The notes: a model not told the origin generated them from the sequence alone. Positions 49,250 through 60,059 are shown, numbered from the stretch's first letter. The stretch is DNA of 64,000 nt from Ochrobactrum quorumnocens (GCF_002278035.1 NZ_CP022604.1:992001-1056000), one strand, 5' to 3'. Translations and numbers: made by a program.

Positions 49250-50482
49250 ATGAGTTCAAACGGGTGGCGAAACCGTGCTAAGAATGCAGATCTATCGATG
49301 ATGCGTCAAAAGCGCGGATCGACTGCTGTGTTGACATTCATGGCGCTGGCTGTGGTTTTGGCGGGTTGCGCAAGCGCCCCGCAGCCGAAATCGTCGAAGA
49401 AAAAGCACCCCAAAGAATATTTTGCCGAATCCAAATATGGCGTGAAAGCCAGCCCACGTGTCACCAACCTTCAAGGCAAGCCATTGCCACGTGGTGGTGG
49501 CCGCGATCAGGTCGGTAAACCTTATCAGGTCAAGGGCCGCTGGTATTATCCAAAAGAAAACAAGAATTACGCCTCAACGGGTCGTGCTTCCTGGTATGGC
49601 AGTGCTTTCCACGGTCGGTTGACCGCCAATGGCGAAATCTATGACATGACGCATCTGACGGCAGCGCATCCAACGATGCCGCTGCCAAGTTATGCGCGTG
49701 TCACCAACACTTACAACGGCAGTTCAATTATCGTTCGAGTGAATGATCGTGGACCATTCGAGCGTGATCGCGTGATTGATCTATCGCAGAAGGCTGCTGA
49801 GTTGCTGGATTATCAGCATCACGGCACGGCCGATGTGAAGGTTGAATATGTAGGGCGTGCGCCTCTTGATGGACAGGACGATGCGTATCTGATGGCATCC
49901 TATCGTCCAGGAAATGGGGATCCGATTGGACAGCCGGCGACCGGCGTCATGATGGCCATGAATGCGCCAACGCCGACACCAGCCGGAATTGCGGCGATGC
50001 CGGTTCCACCGTCTTCTCCATTTGAGGTCAATCCGGCTTATGGCGATGGCGAGACACCGTTGCTCCCTGCAAATGTTCCGGTTCCTTCACAGCGACCAGC
50101 TGGTAGTTTCGGCGTTGCGACTGCGGCTCGTATTGGCGGACTTGGTTATGCTTCCGACCGTATGGCAGCCTCTGCCTTCGCCGAAGAGCGCACCTATGGC
50201 AGTATCTTGACCGCAAGTGCGGTTTCGGACGCCTGGAAGCGTAGAAATGCAGAAGAACAGCGTGAATATGTCGAGATCGGTGTTTTTAACTCGCTGGACG
50301 ATCTGACGAAGCTGGAAAAATCTCTGCCGCGCACTGCACGTGTGACACGCACCAAGATACCTACGGAGCAGGGCGACGTTTATGAGCTGACGGCATTTGC
50401 CGAAAAGGGCAATAACGACGATTTGCTTCGTGCGGCGTGGAAAGTCGGAGCAACAGACGCCTTTGTTGTTCGTGCCGACTGA
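49250..50482 (+). CDS. rlpA: RlpA-family septal lytic transglycosylase with SPOR-like end
   Basis: About 410 residues. Lipoprotein signal TAVLTFMALAVVLAGC, then the RlpA double-psi barrel: GRASWYGSAFHGRLTANGEI, MTHLTAAHPTMPLPS and IIVRVNDRGPFERDRVIDLS. A Pro/Ala-rich middle leads to a C-terminal SPOR-like domain (EYVEIGVFNSLDDLTKLEKS). The SPOR part binds denuded glycan at the septum. The start is uncertain: GTG 49241, ATG 49250 and ATG 49298 are all in frame, and the last gives the cleanest signal peptide. Confidence 0.85.
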   Translation: MSSNGWRNRAKNADLSMMRQKRGSTAVLTFMALAVVLAGCASAPQPKSSKKKHPKEYFAESKYGVKASPRVTNLQGKPLPRGGGRDQVGKPYQVKGRWYYPKENKNYASTGRASWYGSAFHGRLTANGEIYDMTHLTAAHPTMPLPSYARVTNTYNGSSIIVRVNDRGPFERDRVIDLSQKAAELLDYQHHGTADVKVEYVGRAPLDGQDDAYLMASYRPGNGDPIGQPATGVMMAMNAPTPTPAGIAAMPVPPSSPFEVNPAYGDGETPLLPANVPVPSQRPAGSFGVATAARIGGLGYASDRMAASAFAEERTYGSILTASAVSDAWKRRNAEEQREYVEIGVFNSLDDLTKLEKSLPRTARVTRTKIPTEQGDVYELTAFAEKGNNDDLLRAAWKVGATDAFVVRAD

Positions 50483-50515
50483 TTTTGGCCGGAAAGGCTG
50501 CATAGGCTCGTCGGA

Positions 50516-50625
50516 AGTTTAAAGCATTTCCAGCAAAAGTGTGGAGCGGTTTTGCGTAAGATAATGCTTTAAAACAGATAGATAGAGCAGTTTCCACGAT
50601 TCAATATTAACTGGAATCGCTCTAA
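50516..50625. repeat. Rhizobiales intergenic palindromic repeat
   Basis: About 110 bp of a repeat type that I know from many Rhizobiales intergenic regions: AGCATTTCCAGCAAAAGTG, AGCGGTTTTGCGTAAGAT, ATGCTTTAAAACAG and a final inverted part GGAATCGCTCT. A diverged relative is at 62570-62640. Resembles the Bru-RS palindromes of Brucella. The name is tentative. Confidence 0.55.
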
Positions 50626-50640
50626 GCGGACGGGTGAATC

Positions 50641-51825
50641 ATGGGGCGTTCTTCAAATAGCGTAAGGCTTGCGGCAGCATTTTCCGTTGCGGCTTCAATG
50701 ACCGTGCCGGGATATGCGCAGACTGTGCAAGCTGCATTCGCTACGAAGGCTCCCCAAGTCCTGCTACTGGACGATAAGAGCGGCACCGTCCTTTTGTCCA
50801 AAAATCCGGACATGAAAGTGCCACCCGCGTCGCTTGCCAAGTTGATGACGGCTGAAGTTGTCTTTGAAGCACTTGAAAAAGGCCAGACGACGCTCGAAAC
50901 CAGCTACCCTGTCACTGAGTATGCGTGGCGCACCGGCGGTGCACCTTCTGGCACGTCAACGATGTTTGCTAAGATCAAGTCGACGCCAACGGTTGCTGAT
51001 CTGCTGCAAGGCATGATTGTGCAGGCTGCAAATGACGGTGCCATCATTCTCGCTGAAGGGCTGTCTGGCAGCGAAGCTGCTTTCGCGCAAAAGATGAATG
51101 AGCGTGCGAAAGATTTGGGCCTCATCGGCTCGAATTTCGTGAACGCGACCGGACTGCCCGCCGAAGGACAAACGGTAACGCTGTCCGATCTCATAAAACT
51201 CGCGCGCCATATTCATAGCGCTCATCCCGAACGTTACGTCTATTATGCCCAGCCGGCATTCACTTGGAACAACATCATGCAGCGCAATCGCAACCCGCTT
51301 TTGCGGCTTGATATTGGCGCAGACGGCATGGGAACGGGCTACACTGTAGCATCCGGTTATGCTTTGGTCGCCTCTGCAGAACAGAACGGACGCAGGCTGT
51401 TTCTTGCAATGAGTGGTTTGACCAGCATCAAAGAACGCGAGGAAGAAGCAAAGAAACTTATCCAATGGGGGATGACTTCATTCGATACTATAAGTATTTA
51501 TTCGGCTAACGAAGAGATCGGCACTGCGCAGGTTTTCGGCGGCTCCGCCTCCAGCGTTTCTCTGAAAGTCAAAGACGATGTTGAACTGCTGCTTCCAAAG
51601 GAAGGGCGCGACAAGCTCAAAGCACGTATTTTCTACGAGGGGCCGTTAAACGCTCCCATCGAGACAGACACGCAAGTTGGAACTTTGCGGTTCGAACTCA
51701 ATGGGAATGTAGTACAGCAAATGCCGCTCTATACGGCTCAATCGGTTTCAGTTGGCACTCTCTCACAGCGAGCAATGGGCGCAGCGCTGGAGCTTTCCAC
51801 GGGTTGGCTAAGGAAATATCTCTAA
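50641..51825 (+). CDS. D-alanyl-D-alanine carboxypeptidase family (DacF/DacC-like)
   Basis: 394 residues. Signal peptide ending PGYAQ, catalytic Ser and Lys in PPASLAKLMTAE. The second motif reads VQAANDGAI (usually S-x-N). The third reads DGMGTGYTVASGY, where KTG is replaced by GTG. A C-terminal beta domain and amphipathic helix follow (ALELSTGWLRKYL). It should trim peptidoglycan stem peptides in the periplasm, though the changed second and third motifs may lower activity. Leads the tmk-holB-metG cluster. Confidence 0.85.
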   Translation: MGRSSNSVRLAAAFSVAASMTVPGYAQTVQAAFATKAPQVLLLDDKSGTVLLSKNPDMKVPPASLAKLMTAEVVFEALEKGQTTLETSYPVTEYAWRTGGAPSGTSTMFAKIKSTPTVADLLQGMIVQAANDGAIILAEGLSGSEAAFAQKMNERAKDLGLIGSNFVNATGLPAEGQTVTLSDLIKLARHIHSAHPERYVYYAQPAFTWNNIMQRNRNPLLRLDIGADGMGTGYTVASGYALVASAEQNGRRLFLAMSGLTSIKEREEEAKKLIQWGMTSFDTISIYSANEEIGTAQVFGGSASSVSLKVKDDVELLLPKEGRDKLKARIFYEGPLNAPIETDTQVGTLRFELNGNVVQQMPLYTAQSVSVGTLSQRAMGAALELSTGWLRKYL

Positions 51826-51906
51826 ACCCTCCTCGACCTCACGCGCAAACGCCGATAAACAATAGAGAGCTTGTTTTAAGCTGGACTCAATTTTGCGGAA
51901 GCCAGT

Positions 51907-52551
51907 GTGACCGGATTGTTTATTACATTCGAGGGTGGGGAAGGTGCGGGTAAATCAACCCAGATTGCCTTGCTGGCGGAGCATCTGCGTAGCCTTGGTT
52001 TTGATCCGCTGATCACGCGTGAACCCGGTGGTTCTGCGGGTGCTGAAGCAGTTCGTCACGTGATTCTGAGTGGTAATGCCGAAAGCTACGGTCCTGCAAT
52101 GGAAGCGCTGCTTTTCGCTGCTGCTCGAGCTGATCATGTCGATCAGCTGATCCGTCCGGCATTATCTGAAGGTCGCGTTGTGCTTTGTGACCGTTTCATC
52201 GATTCGAGCCGTGCCTATCAGGGCGTGACAGGAAATCTCAATGCCACTTATATGGCTGCTATCGAACGTATTGCTATCGATGGTGCAATGCCAGACCTTA
52301 CGATCATTCTTGATATTCCTGCAGAAAAAGGTCTTTCTCGCGCAGTGAAGCGTCGAGGGACTGACATTGCCGATCGTTTCGAGAAAGAAGCCATTGCCGT
52401 GCACGAAGCCCGGCGTCAGGCGTTTCTAGAAATTGCGAATGCCGAACCCGATCGCTGTAAGGTGGTCAACGCCGACCGTTCACAGGATGAGATATCAGCC
52501 GATATCGTAGCCATTGCAGACGAAATTTTGAAGAAAAAGGGACTTCTGTGA
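51907..52551 (+). CDS. tmk: thymidylate kinase
   Basis: 214 residues from a GTG start. P-loop [12 protein letters not shown], then [32 protein letters not shown] and lid [13 protein letters not shown]. Converts dTMP to dTDP. Overlaps holB by 4 bp, the usual tmk-holB pair of Rhizobiales. Confidence 0.95.
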   Translation: MTGLFITFEGGEGAGKSTQIALLAEHLRSLGFDPLITREPGGSAGAEAVRHVILSGNAESYGPAMEALLFAAARADHVDQLIRPALSEGRVVLCDRFIDSSRAYQGVTGNLNATYMAAIERIAIDGAMPDLTIILDIPAEKGLSRAVKRRGTDIADRFEKEAIAVHEARRQAFLEIANAEPDRCKVVNADRSQDEISADIVAIADEILKKKGLL

Positions 52552-53624
52552 TCGAAGAGCTTGATGTCCCAAAAGCCCATGATTCCATTGAAGGCGTAGC
52601 TGAACCATCTGCCAGTGATTATCTCACCGGTCATGGCGAAATAGTAGCTTTCCTGGCACAGGCCTATCGTGAAGGTCGTATGCATCATGCGCTGCTTTTT
52701 GAGGGCGCTCAGGGTGTTGGCAAGGCGACACTGGCCTTTCATCTCGCAGGCCACATGCTTGCGTTTGGAGATCAGACCTTTGCACCTGAAACGATCGGAA
52801 TGCCTGATTTCAGCAAACCACTCTGGCGACAGATCGCAGGTGGTATGCATCCGGCCGTGTTGCATATTAATCGGCCCTTCGATCAGAAAACCGGCAAGTT
52901 CAGGACTGGTATTCCTGTAGAGGAAATTCGTCGCGTCACTCATTTTCTGACCCGCACGGCATCGGACGGCGCATGGCGAATTGTCATTGTCGATCCTGCC
53001 GATGATATGAACCGTAATGCTGCGAATGCGCTTCTCAAAACTCTGGAGGAGCCACCGGCACGCGCGATGTTCATTCTGATATCGCATTCGTCGGGACGGC
53101 TTCTGCCAACCATCCGTTCACGCTGCCAGAGCATCCAGTTTAAGCCTCTCGGAGATGATGCGCTTACAGATGCATTGGAGCACGTTGGACCTAGCGTCGG
53201 GCTTGATGCCGACGGCATCACACAATCGCTTCTGACTCGCTCTGAAGGCAGCGTGCGCAAGGCGCTGCTTCTCGTGGCCCATGGAGGCCTTGAAATATCG
53301 AATACCGTTGATGCCATATTGCAGGGGCAGGCGTTTGATCTTCCAAAAGCTCAAACGCTTTCAGGTGTTCTGAATGGGCGTGAGGCAGAAGTTCAATATG
53401 AACTGTTCCGCGATTATCTTATGAGCCGGATCGCGGATGAGGCTAGACGCTATGCAGATTCGGGTCAGTTGCGTGAAGCCGATCAGTGGTCGCGTTTCTG
53501 GAGCGAACTTGTTCGTGAAATTTCGAATGCCGAGACCTATAATCTCGACCGGAAGCAGGCAGTTATGATCCTTTTGGAAAAAACGCATCGCGCTTTTCGA
53601 TCTGGCACACCTCCGCTTACGTGA
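52548..53624 (+). CDS. holB: DNA polymerase III delta' subunit
   Basis: 358 residues. [20 protein letters not shown] (P-loop), [40 protein letters not shown] and [17 protein letters not shown] (SRC motif). Part of the clamp loader. Its host clamp loader would also have to load the prophage clamp. GTG start overlaps the tmk stop. Confidence 0.95.
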   Translation: MIEELDVPKAHDSIEGVAEPSASDYLTGHGEIVAFLAQAYREGRMHHALLFEGAQGVGKATLAFHLAGHMLAFGDQTFAPETIGMPDFSKPLWRQIAGGMHPAVLHINRPFDQKTGKFRTGIPVEEIRRVTHFLTRTASDGAWRIVIVDPADDMNRNAANALLKTLEEPPARAMFILISHSSGRLLPTIRSRCQSIQFKPLGDDALTDALEHVGPSVGLDADGITQSLLTRSEGSVRKALLLVAHGGLEISNTVDAILQGQAFDLPKAQTLSGVLNGREAEVQYELFRDYLMSRIADEARRYADSGQLREADQWSRFWSELVREISNAETYNLDRKQAVMILLEKTHRAFRSGTPPLT

Positions 53625-53696
53625 CATGGTGCTTCACTTGCGTTATGTCACCGCTAACGTTTTTTAAACATCACACTTGAAGAAGCCGGATTTCTG

Positions 53697-55244
53697 ATGA
53701 GCCGCGAAAAATTCTATATCACCACCGCAATCGCTTACCCAAATGGCAAGCCGCATATCGGTCATGCTTATGAATTGATTGCGACTGATGCCATGGCGCG
53801 TTTCCAGCGTCTGGATGGCAAGGATGTTCACTTCCTGACCGGCTCGGACGAACACGGCATTAAGATGCTGCAGAGTGCGCGTAAGGAAGGCATTACGCCA
53901 CGCGAACTCGCAGATCGCAACACAGCTGCTTTCCAGCGCATGGGCGAGTTTCTGAACAGCTCGCACGACGATTATATTCGCACCTCCGAAGAGCGCCATT
54001 ACAAGGCCAGTCAGGCAATCTGGCAGGCAATGGCCGCCAATGGCGATATCTATAAAGGCGGCTATGCGGGCTGGTATTCGGTTCGTGACGAAGCCTATTA
54101 TGGCGAAGAGGAAACGGAAGTCCGTGCGGATAATGTTCGCTACGGTCCTCAGGGCACCCCTGTTGAGTGGGTTGAAGAAGAAAGCTACTTCTTCCGTCTG
54201 TCCAATTATCAGGACAAGCTTCTTGAACTTTACGAAAAGAATCCCGGCTTCATCATGCCTGCGGAACGTCGCAACGAGATCGTGAGCTTCGTAAAGTCTG
54301 GTCTGAAAGACCTTTCGATTTCGCGCACGACATTCGACTGGGGTATTCCGGTTCCGGGTGATGAAAAGCACGTCATGTATGTCTGGGTTGACGCCCTGAC
54401 GAATTACATCACGGCAGTTGGATATCCTGATACAACCGATGAAAAGTGGGGCTACTGGCCTGCCGATGCTCATATCATCGGTAAGGACATTTCGCGGTTC
54501 CATGCAGTCTACTGGCCAGCATTCCTGATGTCGGCGGGAGTTCCGCTGCCAAAGCGCGTGTTTGCGCATGGCTTCCTGTTCAACCGCGGTGAAAAGATGT
54601 CGAAGTCGCTTGGCAACGTCATCGATCCGTTTGAACTGGTAGAGCGTTATGGTCTTGATCAGCTGCGCTACTTCCTGATGCGTGAAGTACCATTTGGTCA
54701 GGATGGCAGCTACAGCCATGATGCGATCGTCAACCGCACCAATGCCGATCTTGCCAACGATCTGGGCAATCTTGCACAGCGCTCGCTGTCGATGATTGCC
54801 AAGAACTGCGAAGGCAAGGTTCCGGTTCCTGGTGAGTTTTCGGATGCTGACACGGCTATTCTGGATCAGGCCGATGCGGCACTGGAAACTGCGCGTAAGG
54901 CAGTCGGTGATCAGGCGCTGCATATTGCTCTTGGTGCAATTTTTGCCGTGGTTGCGGAAGCAAACCGTTACTTTGCGGGACAGGAGCCGTGGGCACTGCG
55001 CAAGACTGATCCTGCGCGTATGGGTACGGTGCTTTATGTAACCGCGGAAGTGATCCGCCGCGTCGGCATCATGGTGCAGCCGTTCATTCCGCAGTCGGCT
55101 GAAAAGCTCCTCGATACTCTGGCAATCCCGGCAGATAAGCGTCAGTTCTCTGACGTAACTGCAAGCCCGCTTGTCGGTCGAGCCGAACTACCAGCACCGC
55201 AGCCGGTCTTCCCGCGCTTTGTGGAAGCGGAAGAGCAGAACTGA
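53697..55244 (+). CDS. metG: methionyl-tRNA synthetase
   Basis: 515 residues. [14 protein letters not shown] (HIGH-like), [30 protein letters not shown] region and [12 protein letters not shown] (KMSKS). It has no zinc knuckle pair and no C-terminal dimer domain, the short alphaproteobacterial form. Essential for translation. Followed by TatD. Confidence 0.97.
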   Translation: MSREKFYITTAIAYPNGKPHIGHAYELIATDAMARFQRLDGKDVHFLTGSDEHGIKMLQSARKEGITPRELADRNTAAFQRMGEFLNSSHDDYIRTSEERHYKASQAIWQAMAANGDIYKGGYAGWYSVRDEAYYGEEETEVRADNVRYGPQGTPVEWVEEESYFFRLSNYQDKLLELYEKNPGFIMPAERRNEIVSFVKSGLKDLSISRTTFDWGIPVPGDEKHVMYVWVDALTNYITAVGYPDTTDEKWGYWPADAHIIGKDISRFHAVYWPAFLMSAGVPLPKRVFAHGFLFNRGEKMSKSLGNVIDPFELVERYGLDQLRYFLMREVPFGQDGSYSHDAIVNRTNADLANDLGNLAQRSLSMIAKNCEGKVPVPGEFSDADTAILDQADAALETARKAVGDQALHIALGAIFAVVAEANRYFAGQEPWALRKTDPARMGTVLYVTAEVIRRVGIMVQPFIPQSAEKLLDTLAIPADKRQFSDVTASPLVGRAELPAPQPVFPRFVEAEEQN

Positions 55245-55251
55245 GCTGAAT

Positions 55252-56040
55252 ATGCTGGTTGATAGTCACTGCCATCTCGACTTTGCGGATTTCGAGCCAG
55301 AGCGCGATGCTGTTGTGGCGCGCGCGCTCGATGCTGGCATCAAGCGCATGGTCACAATTTGCACGCGTGTACGCAAGTTCGATACGATCCTGACACTCGC
55401 TGAGAATTACGAGTCCGTCTATTGTTCTGTTGGAACACACCCGAACAATGCGCATGAGGAACTCGATGTCACGGCCGATGATCTGGTGCGTCTGGCTGAG
55501 CATCCGAAAGTCGTCGCCATAGGCGAGGCGGGTTTGGACTATCATTATGATTATGCGCCGCCGGAAGCCCAGCGTCAGGGCTTCCTCACGCATATCGAAG
55601 CTGCACGTCGCACACAGTTGCCGCTCGTGATTCACGCGCGCAGCGCGGATCAGGATATGGCCGACATTCTGGAATCTGAGACGGCGAAGGGCGCGTTTCC
55701 CTTTATCCTGCACTGTTTCTCGTCCGGTCGGGCATTGGCTGAGAAGGGCATTGAGCTTGGCGGTTATGTGTCATTCTCCGGCATTCTGACCTTCAAGAAC
55801 TCAGCCGATATTCGCGAAGTTGCAAGCATTGTTCCGCGTGATCGTCTGCTGGTCGAGACAGATGCGCCATATCTCGCACCGATGCCGTATCGCGGTAAAC
55901 GCAATGAGCCGTCATTTGTGCAGCACACGGCAGCCGTTTTAGCTGACACAATTGGTGTGAGCAGCGATGAGATAGCCGACATCACAAGTGAAAACGTCTT
56001 CCGGCTTTTCTCCAAAATGCCAAAGCCTGCTGGAGAATAA
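55252..56040 (+). CDS. TatD-family metal-dependent DNase
   Basis: 262 residues from the ATG at 55252, 7 bp after metG. DSHCHLDFADFEPERD, GEAGLDYHYDYAP, HARSADQDMADI, LHCFSSG and ETDAPYLAPMPYRGKRNEP give the full TatD metal-site set. Acts as a 3'-5' exonuclease or endonuclease in DNA repair. The next gene starts 5 bp later. Confidence 0.95.
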   Translation: MLVDSHCHLDFADFEPERDAVVARALDAGIKRMVTICTRVRKFDTILTLAENYESVYCSVGTHPNNAHEELDVTADDLVRLAEHPKVVAIGEAGLDYHYDYAPPEAQRQGFLTHIEAARRTQLPLVIHARSADQDMADILESETAKGAFPFILHCFSSGRALAEKGIELGGYVSFSGILTFKNSADIREVASIVPRDRLLVETDAPYLAPMPYRGKRNEPSFVQHTAAVLADTIGVSSDEIADITSENVFRLFSKMPKPAGE

Positions 56041-56045
56041 TCATC

Positions 56046-56864
56046 GTGGCAGCTTCCCGCAATTGTTTGCGTTTCACAATTCTGGGGTGCGGATCGTCCC
56101 CCGGTGTGCCACGTATCAATGGTGATTGGGGCAATTGTGATCCTGAAAATCCGAAAAACCGGCGTCGCCGCGCCGCACTCCTTGTGGAGCGGTTCGACGG
56201 TGAAGGAAACAGCACCGTCGTCGTGATCGACACAGGACCGGATTTTCGAGCGCAGATGATCGATGCGGATGTGCCGTCGCTGGATGCAGCTGTTTACACA
56301 CATCCACATGCCGATCATATTCATGGGATCGATGATCTTCGTACCTACGTGGTCGAAAACAGGCGCCTGATGGATGTGTACGCCAACCGGCTGACGCGCA
56401 ATCGGCTGTTTGATGCCTTTGGCTATTGTTTCGAGACGCCAGCAGGGTCGAGTTATCCGCCGATCCTCTCCATGCATGACATCGTCGCTGAAACGGCTTT
56501 TACGATTACAGGAGCAGGCGGATCGATCCGGTTTGAACCATTCACGCAGGTTCACGGTGATATTGAATCGCTCGGCTTCCGCATCGGCAATGTCGCTTAC
56601 TGCACAGATGTCAGCGCATTTCCAGATGAAAGCCTGAAATATATCCGCCATGCAGATATTCTAATTATCGGCGCACTGCAGTATCGTCCTCACCCAAGCC
56701 ACTTTTCACTTGAGCAAGCGCTCGAATGGATTGAGTTTTTTGGACCTAAGCGCGCGATACTGACTCACATGCACATACCGCTCGATTACGAGGCAGTCAT
56801 GCGGGAAACACCCGATAACGTTGAGCCTGGTTATGATGGGTTGCGCTTTGAAGTTTCCATCTGA
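56046..56864 (+). CDS. MBL-fold metallohydrolase (PhnP-like)
   Basis: 272 residues from a GTG start. FTILGCGSSPGVPRINGDWG, HTHPHADHIHGID-type motif (residues YTHPHADHIHGIDDL), YCTDVSAFPDESL and ILTHMHIPLDYE. The PhnP-like subgroup hydrolyses cyclic phosphodiesters. In Rhizobiales it follows tatD in this way. The terminator at 56869-56898 closes the operon. Confidence 0.9.
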   Translation: MAASRNCLRFTILGCGSSPGVPRINGDWGNCDPENPKNRRRRAALLVERFDGEGNSTVVVIDTGPDFRAQMIDADVPSLDAAVYTHPHADHIHGIDDLRTYVVENRRLMDVYANRLTRNRLFDAFGYCFETPAGSSYPPILSMHDIVAETAFTITGAGGSIRFEPFTQVHGDIESLGFRIGNVAYCTDVSAFPDESLKYIRHADILIIGALQYRPHPSHFSLEQALEWIEFFGPKRAILTHMHIPLDYEAVMRETPDNVEPGYDGLRFEVSI

Positions 56865-56868
56865 AAAA

Positions 56869-56898
56869 GCCCGCTGCGGGTATTTGCAGCGGGCTTTT
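56869..56898. terminator. bidirectional terminator
   Basis: GCCCGCTGC (56869-56877) with GCAGCGGGC (56886-56894), loop GGGTATTT, A5 on the left and TTTT on the right. Lies between two convergent genes. Confidence 0.9.
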
Positions 56899-56920
56899 CT
56901 CTTTGGGCTGTAGTCGTTGA

Positions 56921-58717
56921 TCAGGCAGCTGACCCCTTGACCGGGAATGGCATGACATTACTACTTTCGTCTTTAGCCTTTTCAGACTTGTCTTCAAGTT
57001 GCAGTCCACCAGCGCGGAGCAGGTCGGAGAAGCGGCCACCGCGTGCAGCCAGTTCGTCGAAGCTACCGCGTTCAACCAGATGTCCCTTATCCATGAACAG
57101 GACAATATCAGCAGAGCGAACAGTCGACAGACGGTGCGCAATGATGAAGGTCGTGCGATTGTGGCTCAGATCATCAACAGCCTGTTTGACCTTTTCTTCT
57201 GTCTCAACGTCAAGCGCACTTGTCGCCTCGTCGAGCACCAGGATAGGAGAATCCTTGAGGATAGCGCGAGCAATAGCGAGACGCTGACGTTCACCACCTG
57301 AAAGCTGCGAACCACGTTCACCAACGACCGTGTCATAACCGTTGCCCTTTGCAAGAATGAAGTCGTGCGCGGCAGCAGCTTTTGCAGCAGCATGAACCAT
57401 TTCGTTAGACGCATTCTCGTTACCGACACGAATGTTATCTTCGACCGAACGGTTGAACAAACCTGCATCCTGGAACACGGTTGCAATTGCATGACGCAAC
57501 GAGCGGCGGCTGACGGTGCGTGTATCGGTGCCGTCGATCATAATGCGACCTGCAGCAGGGTCGAACACACGCTGGAGAATATTGATCAGTGTTGTCTTGC
57601 CAGCACCCGTCGGGCCAACGATAGCCACTGTCTGTCCAGGCTTGACTTCGAACGACACGTCGTAGACGCCCTGACCCGAATTCGGAAATTCGAAGGTTAC
57701 ATTATCAAAAACAATGCCACCCTTCACATCTTCAAGATCGGTTGCATCCTGCGGTTCCTGACGGTCAGCGGTCGCGTCTTCCATTTCGAAGAACTCTTCC
57801 AGCTTTGCGCGGGCTGTTACAGTCTGGTTGATGAACGCGCTGATCTGGTCAAGACGACCGATCATAAGTTGAGCGAAACCGATAAAGGCAATAACATCAC
57901 CAACGCGCATCTGGCCCTTGGTCACGAAATACGCACCAAGCATCAGCACGATAACCATCGAGAGCGTCGAAGCCATTCGGTTCAGACCGCTGGCAAGCGC
58001 CCACCAGTTGAGAACCGGAAACTGGACGTTTTCCAGATTCTTTGCATATTGGCGCAGCGACTGTGTTTCAGAAGCGATGCGGTTATAGCTCTGCACGACC
58101 GAAACGTTGCTGATGGTATCGCTGACATGCTCGAACAGCTTGTGGTGGTGTTTTTCAACGGCCGTCTGGCCATCCTTTGTCTTGCGCATGACGAGCTGGC
58201 CAATCATCACATAGATGACACCAAGCACGATTAGCACCATGGACATGCGCATATCCATGCTCATTGCGACTGGAATAAGCGCGACCAGAGCCACAACTGT
58301 GGTCAGGTGCTGACGCATGAATTCAAGCCAGAGCGTGAAAAGGGAGTCGGTCGCGCGGATCAACGTGTGCAGTGCGTTTGATGTACCGCGCTTCTGGTGC
58401 CACGAAAGCGGCATGGTAATGATGCGCTCATAAGAGTCGATCATCACGCCGAGACGACGGCGATGGGCGAGGCGGTCTGCACCGCGCGCAACAAACACCG
58501 CTGCGACAATGTTAAACGCACCAAGTGCGGCCCACATGGCGAGCTGCGTAAAGATATCACCTTTATCTGAGATAGCCTGAATAACGCGTCCAAAAAGGAT
58601 CGGTTCGGCCAACATGACAAGAGCAACCAGTACGCTTGCAATACACATGGTTATCGTTGCAGCCTTCTCAGCCGCAAGATATTCCATGGCACGCCAGTAG
58701 ATTTTGAGCAATGACAC
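56921..58717 (-). CDS. ndvA: cyclic beta-1,2-glucan ABC exporter
   Basis: 598 residues, a half-transporter. Six membrane helices in residues 15-300 (ATITMCIASVLVALVMLAEP), then the ATPase: Walker A GPTGAGKTT, signature LSGGERQRLAIARA, Walker B ILVLDEATSALD and the H-loop AHRLST. The length and SWHQKRGTSNALHTLIRATD segment match NdvA/ChvA/Cgt, which exports cyclic glucan to the periplasm, needed for osmotic adaptation and for host infection in this group. Confidence 0.93.
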   Translation of the reverse strand: MSLLKIYWRAMEYLAAEKAATITMCIASVLVALVMLAEPILFGRVIQAISDKGDIFTQLAMWAALGAFNIVAAVFVARGADRLAHRRRLGVMIDSYERIITMPLSWHQKRGTSNALHTLIRATDSLFTLWLEFMRQHLTTVVALVALIPVAMSMDMRMSMVLIVLGVIYVMIGQLVMRKTKDGQTAVEKHHHKLFEHVSDTISNVSVVQSYNRIASETQSLRQYAKNLENVQFPVLNWWALASGLNRMASTLSMVIVLMLGAYFVTKGQMRVGDVIAFIGFAQLMIGRLDQISAFINQTVTARAKLEEFFEMEDATADRQEPQDATDLEDVKGGIVFDNVTFEFPNSGQGVYDVSFEVKPGQTVAIVGPTGAGKTTLINILQRVFDPAAGRIMIDGTDTRTVSRRSLRHAIATVFQDAGLFNRSVEDNIRVGNENASNEMVHAAAKAAAAHDFILAKGNGYDTVVGERGSQLSGGERQRLAIARAILKDSPILVLDEATSALDVETEEKVKQAVDDLSHNRTTFIIAHRLSTVRSADIVLFMDKGHLVERGSFDELAARGGRFSDLLRAGGLQLEDKSEKAKDESSNVMPFPVKGSAA

Positions 58718-59076
58718 CTTCGCACTCCCGCTCGTTCTATTTCACAGGACTAAATGGTGCAGTCCCGTTGTTCTATCAATATGCAATGAAGGCAAGAAGT
58801 GGCGAATACGTGTTAAGATTGACCATAAATTAAAAATGCATGTAACCGAGCGTGAAGATTCATAGCCGCATTCCTATTCTTTGCAGAGCATTCCTGCTTT
58901 AGCAAAACAGCGGCAGATTGTTGTTTTCCCCAATTTAGCCTAGCAATCCGCCCTTGGCGCGTCTATTGACTGATTTAAAGCGCATCTCGAAAGACGGAAA
59001 CAGGCTCTCGGATATAAGGCGCATAAAAAGTCAGGCACGCTGGTTCGTGCCCAAAAAAGTATTGATCGGGTTTTTC
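58718..59076. other. intergenic region between divergent genes
   Basis: 359 bp between ndvA and the pseudouridine synthase. It is AT-rich near 58800 and holds promoters for both genes by necessity. A 41-codon in-frame extension of the synthase from 58954 has no ribosome site. I see no clear repeat or RNA. Confidence 0.5.
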
Positions 59077-60057
59077 ATGGCAGGCGTTGAACAGAAAAGT
59101 GTGGCTGCAGACGAGACGGGTATGCGTCTTGATCGCTGGTTCAAGGTCCATTTTCCCGGACTTGGGTTCGGACATCTGCAAAAATTGCTGCGTTCCGGTC
59201 AGGTCCGCGTCGACGGCGGTCGTGCCAAGTCAGACACACGTTTGCAGGCAGGCCAGATGGTGCGCATTCCGCCGCTGGAGGTCGATGAAAAGGCCGCTGG
59301 ACCAATGACAGCAAAAACCATCCGCAGCCAGCAGGATGGTGATGTTCTCAAACAGATGCTGATCTATGAAGATCCGAAGGTATTTGTTTTTAACAAGCCT
59401 GCGGGTCTGGCAGTGCAGGGCGGTTCTGGCCTTGTTCGCCATGTTGACGGCATGCTCGAAGCATGGCGCAACAAGCGGGGTGAAAAGCCACGTCTGGTGC
59501 ATCGTATTGACCGGGACACATCTGGCGTTCTGGTGGTTGCCCGCACACGCGGAGCAGCACAGGCGCTGACTGCATCGTTCAGGGAGCGCGACACCAAAAA
59601 GACCTATTGGGCTTTGGTGAAAGGCGTTCCGCGCAAGCGTGAAGACAAGATTTCGACATGGCTTGTGAAAGAGCAGACACCTGATGGCGATAAGATGCGC
59701 GTTTGCCAGCATGGTGAACCGGATTCCGATCACGCCGTTTCTTATTACCGGATCATCGAAAAGATTGGTAACAATCTGACCTGGCTGGAGATGGAACCTT
59801 ATACAGGCCGCACCCACCAGCTTCGTGTCCACGCAGCACACATCGGCCATCCGATCATCGGCGATCCGAAATATTTTGAAGCAGATCAGAACTGGGAATT
59901 TCCGGGCGGCATTCAAAAAAAGCTGCATCTGCATGCGCGCCGCATTCGTATTCCCAATCCTGCAGGCGGCATCATTGATGTCACGGCACCTCTGCCGCCA
60001 CATATGGTGCAGTCGTGGAATTTGCTTGGCTTCGATGAGGCAAATGCGGAAGAATAA
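59077..60057 (+). CDS. 23S rRNA pseudouridine synthase, RluC/RluD type
   Basis: 326 residues. S4 domain at the N-terminus (MRLDRWFKVHFPGLGFGHLQ), then the RluA-type catalytic domain with RLVHRIDRDTSGVLVVART (catalytic Asp) and PYTGRTHQLRVHAAHIGHPI. Isomerises uridines in 23S rRNA. ATG 59077 is chosen because the S4 domain begins soon after it. Confidence 0.9.
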   Translation: MAGVEQKSVAADETGMRLDRWFKVHFPGLGFGHLQKLLRSGQVRVDGGRAKSDTRLQAGQMVRIPPLEVDEKAAGPMTAKTIRSQQDGDVLKQMLIYEDPKVFVFNKPAGLAVQGGSGLVRHVDGMLEAWRNKRGEKPRLVHRIDRDTSGVLVVARTRGAAQALTASFRERDTKKTYWALVKGVPRKREDKISTWLVKEQTPDGDKMRVCQHGEPDSDHAVSYYRIIEKIGNNLTWLEMEPYTGRTHQLRVHAAHIGHPIIGDPKYFEADQNWEFPGGIQKKLHLHARRIRIPNPAGGIIDVTAPLPPHMVQSWNLLGFDEANAEE

Positions 60058-60059
60058 GA

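Noticed and set aside
53664..54923. 419-residue minus-strand frame
   Set aside because: Lies wholly antisense to metG, whose family motifs are unmistakable.
57365..58234. 289-residue plus-strand frame
   Set aside because: Antisense to the ndvA exporter gene, with no coding signature of its own.
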